Source: Bacteroidota bacterium (GTDB taxonomy: Bacteria > Bacteroidota > Bacteroidia > AKYH767-A > JABDAW01). Taken from it: a stretch of DNA of 13,606 bases. The stretch is from NCBI GenBank assembly GCA_023251595.1, contig JAHEYM010000032.1, positions 1,828-15,433 of the forward strand, written 5' to 3'. The notes under the pieces were generated by a model. It had not been told where the DNA came from. It ran no database searches and saw only the letters and a list, made by a program, of their open reading frames with translations. The translations under genes and the position numbers were made by a program. Below, piece after piece: positions 12,813-13,606 of this stretch (position 1 is the first letter of the stretch; each line of letters starts with the position of its first letter).

Positions 12813-13606
12813 ACTAATTTGTGTTTCCAGCGTCGGTGGCTCCACAGCCAAATCTCCGGTCTCTCAATAATATCGCGTTCGAGCCGTCGGTTGTGGGCTT
12901 CTGAAATTTCACCTTCTTTTGTTTCCTGTGGTTTTTCAAAAAGTGTTTCTGCAAACATTTCATAGTAGCCGCGGCGTACTTTTTTAACACTCACATAAAC
13001 GACCGGATAACCTGTTTTTCTTGCAATTTTTTCCGTTCCTATAAATACAGGTGTATCCTGATTCAGAAATTTTGTCCAAAATGCGCTATCGGGTGAAGGG
13101 GTTTGATCTGCAATGAACGCGGTGGCTGTAATTTCATTTTTATGTGTCATCATATCACGATAAGTATTTTTCATCGGGATGAGTTTTGTACCAAAACGAG
13201 TCCGCATCTTAATCATCAATTTATTAAAATACGAATTTGCAAGCGGATGATATATCACATATAATTGCTGTTTACATTCAAGCGAAAAACCATTTCCTGC
13301 CCATTCCCAATTTCCCCAGTGACCCATCACAATGATGATACTCTGTTTTTTTTCATAATATTGATCAAATAATATTTTTGCCTGAGGATTTAGTCTCGCA
13401 TGTTTGGATGCACTTTTTTTGGTGAAGACCAGCGTCTTCAAAGTCTCGAGAAAAAGATCGCATAAATACCGGTAATATTTTCTTGAAATAATATTTAATT
13501 CTTTTTCATTTTTATCCGGAAATGAATTTCTCAAATTATTCAATACTACTTTTCGACGATATCCGAATACATAATATAATAAAACGAATGAAATGTCACT
13601 GATCCC
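12803..13606 (-). CDS. LpxL/HtrB-type lysophospholipid (lipid A) acyltransferase, 5' end cut
   Basis: The visible 267 residues continue in frame to the window edge (the first visible residues are GISDISFVLLYYVFGYRRKV, the usual membrane anchor and basic motif of this family), so the N-terminus lies outside; an internal TTG at 13543 is not the start. The catalytic HX4E motif is HWGNWE (H96, E101 in visible numbering), preceded by the strand SIIIVMG. Other family marks are RFGTKLIPM, FIADQTPSP and a C-terminal RRLERDIIERPEIWLWSHRRWK, where WxWxHRRWK is strongly diagnostic. The family adds secondary acyl chains to lipid A at the inner membrane; some Bacteroidota members act on aminolipids instead, so the substrate is not certain. 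The last codons (VKE and TGA) are part of the octamer array. The desaturase gene follows on the same strand 223 bases downstream, giving a small membrane-lipid cluster. Confidence 0.93.
   Translation of the reverse strand, partial: GISDISFVLLYYVFGYRRKVVLNNLRNSFPDKNEKELNIISRKYYRYLCDLFLETLKTLVFTKKSASKHARLNPQAKILFDQYYEKKQSIIIVMGHWGNWEWAGNGFSLECKQQLYVIYHPLANSYFNKLMIKMRTRFGTKLIPMKNTYRDMMTHKNEITATAFIADQTPSPDSAFWTKFLNQDTPVFIGTEKIARKTGYPVVYVSVKKVRRGYYEMFAETLFEKPQETKEGEISEAHNRRLERDIIERPEIWLWSHRRWKHKLVKE

Noticed and set aside
12717..12965. Plus-strand frame encoding repeated FFHSFILS-type peptides
   Set aside because: It is a translation of the ATTCTTTC octamer array running into the antisense of the acyltransferase gene; three units of 8 bases give an 8-residue peptide repeat automatically.

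Overview
The window reads as the chromosome of a gliding-type or environmental Bacteroidota (Bacteroidetes). Three things point there. Four large secreted proteins end in type IX secretion system (T9SS) C-terminal sorting domains. Several promoters match the Bacteroidota sigma signature TTTG-N19-21-TAnnTTTG. Most genes lack a Shine-Dalgarno sequence. I cannot name the genus; a Chitinophagales- or Sphingobacteriia-like organism would fit, but this is only an impression.

Layout. Positions 1-1013 hold two small minus-strand housekeeping-type genes: a GYD-domain protein cut by the window edge, and a YdeI/OmdA-family protein. Positions 1181-5209 encode a 1342-residue secreted protein: signal peptide, propeller-like N-terminal ectodomain, eight tandem PKD-like repeats of about 83 residues, one diverged Ig-like module and a T9SS sorting domain. 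Positions 5543-10356 hold three tandem plus-strand paralogs. Two are full-length secreted proteins of about 645 residues, with an unnamed ectodomain that may have a class I amidotransferase-like fold. The third is a 235-residue miniature that keeps only the signal peptide, the FnIII-like module and the sorting domain. Positions 10400-10650 hold a minus-strand tRNA-Asp(GTC) with promoter and terminator, preceded in the same transcript by a decayed tRNA-Asp copy whose anticodon arm is replaced by a palindrome. Positions 10783-11570 hold a 52-residue small protein and a GNAT acetyltransferase, arranged like a toxin-antitoxin pair. Positions 11585-13606 hold two minus-strand membrane-lipid genes: a fatty acid desaturase and an LpxL/HtrB-type acyltransferase cut by the right edge.

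The most unusual structure is not a gene. Seven short tandem arrays with 7- or 8-base units occupy the intergenic regions. Several include the stop codon of the adjacent gene, and in two places two arrays face each other so that the RNA could fold into a periodic hairpin. The other points worth checking are the domain-stripped third paralog, the palindrome-bearing tRNA copy, and the degenerate acetyl-CoA motif of the GNAT. I found no CRISPR array, insertion sequence, integrase or complete defence system.
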